Part shown: piece by piece, positions 13,075 to 14,129 of the stretch | Numbering within the stretch: position 1 is the stretch's first letter | Layout of the letters: every line of letters starts with the position of its first letter | NCBI GenBank assembly: GCA_028275245.1 | Contig: JAPWVA010000011.1 | Span: 1-14,129 of the forward strand | Reading direction: 5' to 3' | DNA from: Actinomycetota bacterium | GTDB taxonomy: Bacteria > Actinomycetota > Geothermincolia > Geothermincolales > RBG-13-55-18 | Length of the DNA: 14,129 nt | Notes under the pieces: generated by a model | The model's input: the letters and a program-made list of their open reading frames with translations, nothing else | Databases searched by the model: none | Told to the model about the DNA's origin: nothing | Program-made: the position numbers and the translations under genes

Positions 13075-14129
13075 CTAATCCTCACCCCCGGCGGATGCCG
13101 CCCTCCTCGTCGCGCCATGTCGCGAGCGGTACCGCTCCAGCTTCCCCTTAACCGTGGGGAAGGCGTCCAGGTTGGTGTGGGGGAAGAAGAGGGCGGAGAG
13201 GTATCGGTCCATGAAGGCCGGATTGGCGGATAGCTCTAGGTATGTCATCTGCCGGGCTATTTCGTTGGCCCGCTGCAACATCTCCTTGGACAGGGCTGCC
13301 AGGTGGGCCCCCAGCAGGGAACCGTTGCCCACGAACTTCATCTTGTCATAGCCGATGTCCGGCAATAGCCCGATGTTGACCGCCTTGTCCACCTCCAGGT
13401 ACCGCCCGAAGGCCCCGGCTATGAGCAGCTCGTCGATCATGGAGACGTCCATGTCCACCGAGGAGAGGAGGATCTCTATACCTGCGTATACCGCCGCCTT
13501 GGCCCTCATCAGGTTGTCGATATCCACCTCGGTGATGACTATGTCCCTCCGCGTGGCCGAATCCTCCGCCCACACCAGCACGTACTCCGCTCCCCCCTCG
13601 GTGGCCCTCACCCGGGGGGTGGGCAGGTCCAGATTTATCTTGCCCTTCTCGTTGATGACGCCGGTGAGGAACATCTCGGAGAGGGCGTCTATGAGGCCCG
13701 ATCCGCATATGCCTATGGGCTTCTTGCGGCCCACGGTGATGATCATAGGTTCATAGTTACCCGGGTTGATGCGCACCTGCTCGATGGCTCCTCGAGTGGC
13801 CCTCATGCCGTGCTTCACCCCCCCACCCTCAAAGGCGGGGCCGGCGGAGCAGGAGCAGGAGAGCATCCAGTCCTTGTTCCCCAACACCATCTCCCCGTTG
13901 GTGCCGATATCTATGTAAAGGGTCAACTTGTCGGTGTTGAAAATGCCCGAGGCCAGCATCCCAGCCACGATGTCGCCGCCCACATAAGAGGCAACGCAGG
14001 GGATGGCGTAAAGATAAACCCCTGCGGCGATGCGAAGCCCGATGTCGCTGGCCTTTATCCAAGGGAAAAAGGTGGCGGATGGTATATAAGGTTCCTCCCG
14101 GATATACTTGGGGTTCAAGCCCAAGAGCA
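13075..14129 (-). CDS. acsV: Reductive activator of corrinoid iron-sulfur protein (RACo/AcsV), C-terminal part
   Basis: The visible 351 codons are open to the right edge and lack the N-terminus. They form the ASKHA ATPase portion of the RACo family (DUF4445), which reduces inactive Co(II) corrinoid back to Co(I) at the cost of ATP. Landmarks in order are INPKYIREEPYIP-like residues at the edge (here LGLNPKYIREEPYIP), the phosphate-binding YIDIGTNGEM, SCSAGPAFEGGG, ICGSGLIDALSEM, and LLIAGAFGRYLEVDKA with IGLLPDIGY. Family members begin with a plant-type [2Fe-2S] ferredoxin domain and are about 600-640 residues, so roughly 280 residues should lie outside the window. A TTG at 14124 is not a real start, because the frame continues upstream and the match begins before it. 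It directly precedes cooC with one base between stop and start, forming a maturation and repair pair at the head of the visible operon. Confidence 0.93.
   Translation of the reverse strand, partial: LLGLNPKYIREEPYIPSATFFPWIKASDIGLRIAAGVYLYAIPCVASYVGGDIVAGMLASGIFNTDKLTLYIDIGTNGEMVLGNKDWMLSCSCSAGPAFEGGGVKHGMRATRGAIEQVRINPGNYEPMIITVGRKKPIGICGSGLIDALSEMFLTGVINEKGKINLDLPTPRVRATEGGAEYVLVWAEDSATRRDIVITEVDIDNLMRAKAAVYAGIEILLSSVDMDVSMIDELLIAGAFGRYLEVDKAVNIGLLPDIGYDKMKFVGNGSLLGAHLAALSKEMLQRANEIARQMTYLELSANPAFMDRYLSALFFPHTNLDAFPTVKGKLERYRSRHGATRRAASAGGED

Noticed and set aside
13074..13118. Longer N-terminus for cooC starting at 13118
   Set aside because: It overlaps the end of acsV and adds 15 basic residues before the MSYVIAVSGKGG start that fits the family.
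1..14129. CRISPR arrays, transposons, tRNA or rRNA genes, toxin-antitoxin or defence genes
   Set aside because: I looked for repeated spacers, terminal inverted repeats and foreign-looking genes and saw none. The block is uniformly packed with pathway genes on one strand.

Overview
The window is a one-directional, GC-rich (about 60% by eye, not counted) block of 13 genes, all on the minus strand. It encodes most of the methyl branch and nearly all of the carbonyl branch of the bacterial, folate-based Wood-Ljungdahl (reductive acetyl-CoA) pathway. The host is therefore a strictly anaerobic bacterium that is an acetogen, or that otherwise uses CODH/acetyl-CoA synthase to fix or oxidise C1 units. 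The folate enzymes (FolD, FchA, MetF/MetV) and bacterial-type AcsB argue against a methanogen. The sequence alone does not settle the phylum; high-GC Actinobacteriota, Firmicutes or Chloroflexota are all possible.

In the direction of transcription (right edge to left edge) the order is: reductive activator of the corrinoid protein (acsV/RACo, 5' end cut off by the window) - cooC nickel-insertion ATPase - fchA - folD - acsD - acsA (CODH) - acsB (ACS) - acsC - metV - metF - strong GC hairpin (probable terminator or attenuator) - a short core methionine synthase - lipA - acsE (only its first 63 codons lie in the window, positions 1-191). Gaps are mostly 1-90 bp. Two junctions are nearly fused (one base between TAG and ATG) and acsA/acsB overlap by one base, so the first ten genes look like one operon. 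No plus-strand gene and no RNA gene was found, and no stretch above 100 bp lacks a gene.

How the genes work together: FchA and FolD convert formyl-THF-derived methenyl-THF to methylene-THF, and MetF/MetV reduce it to methyl-THF. AcsE moves the methyl group to the cobalamin of the AcsC/AcsD corrinoid iron-sulfur protein. AcsA makes CO from CO2, and AcsB condenses methyl, CO and CoA. AcsV re-reduces inactivated Co(II), and CooC loads nickel. The core methionine synthase and LipA probably tie the locus to methionine synthesis and to lipoylation, for example of the glycine cleavage H protein. Formate dehydrogenase and formyl-THF ligase are not in the window.

The two most interesting points are the following. 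(1) FolD has lost the conserved lysine and glutamine of the cyclohydrolase site (Val52, Leu96) and sits beside a separate cyclohydrolase, FchA, which suggests a clean division of the two activities. (2) A MetE-like protein of only 336 residues, without a folate domain but with zinc ligands, sits inside the CoFeSP gene cluster, which suggests methionine made directly from a methyl-corrinoid protein.
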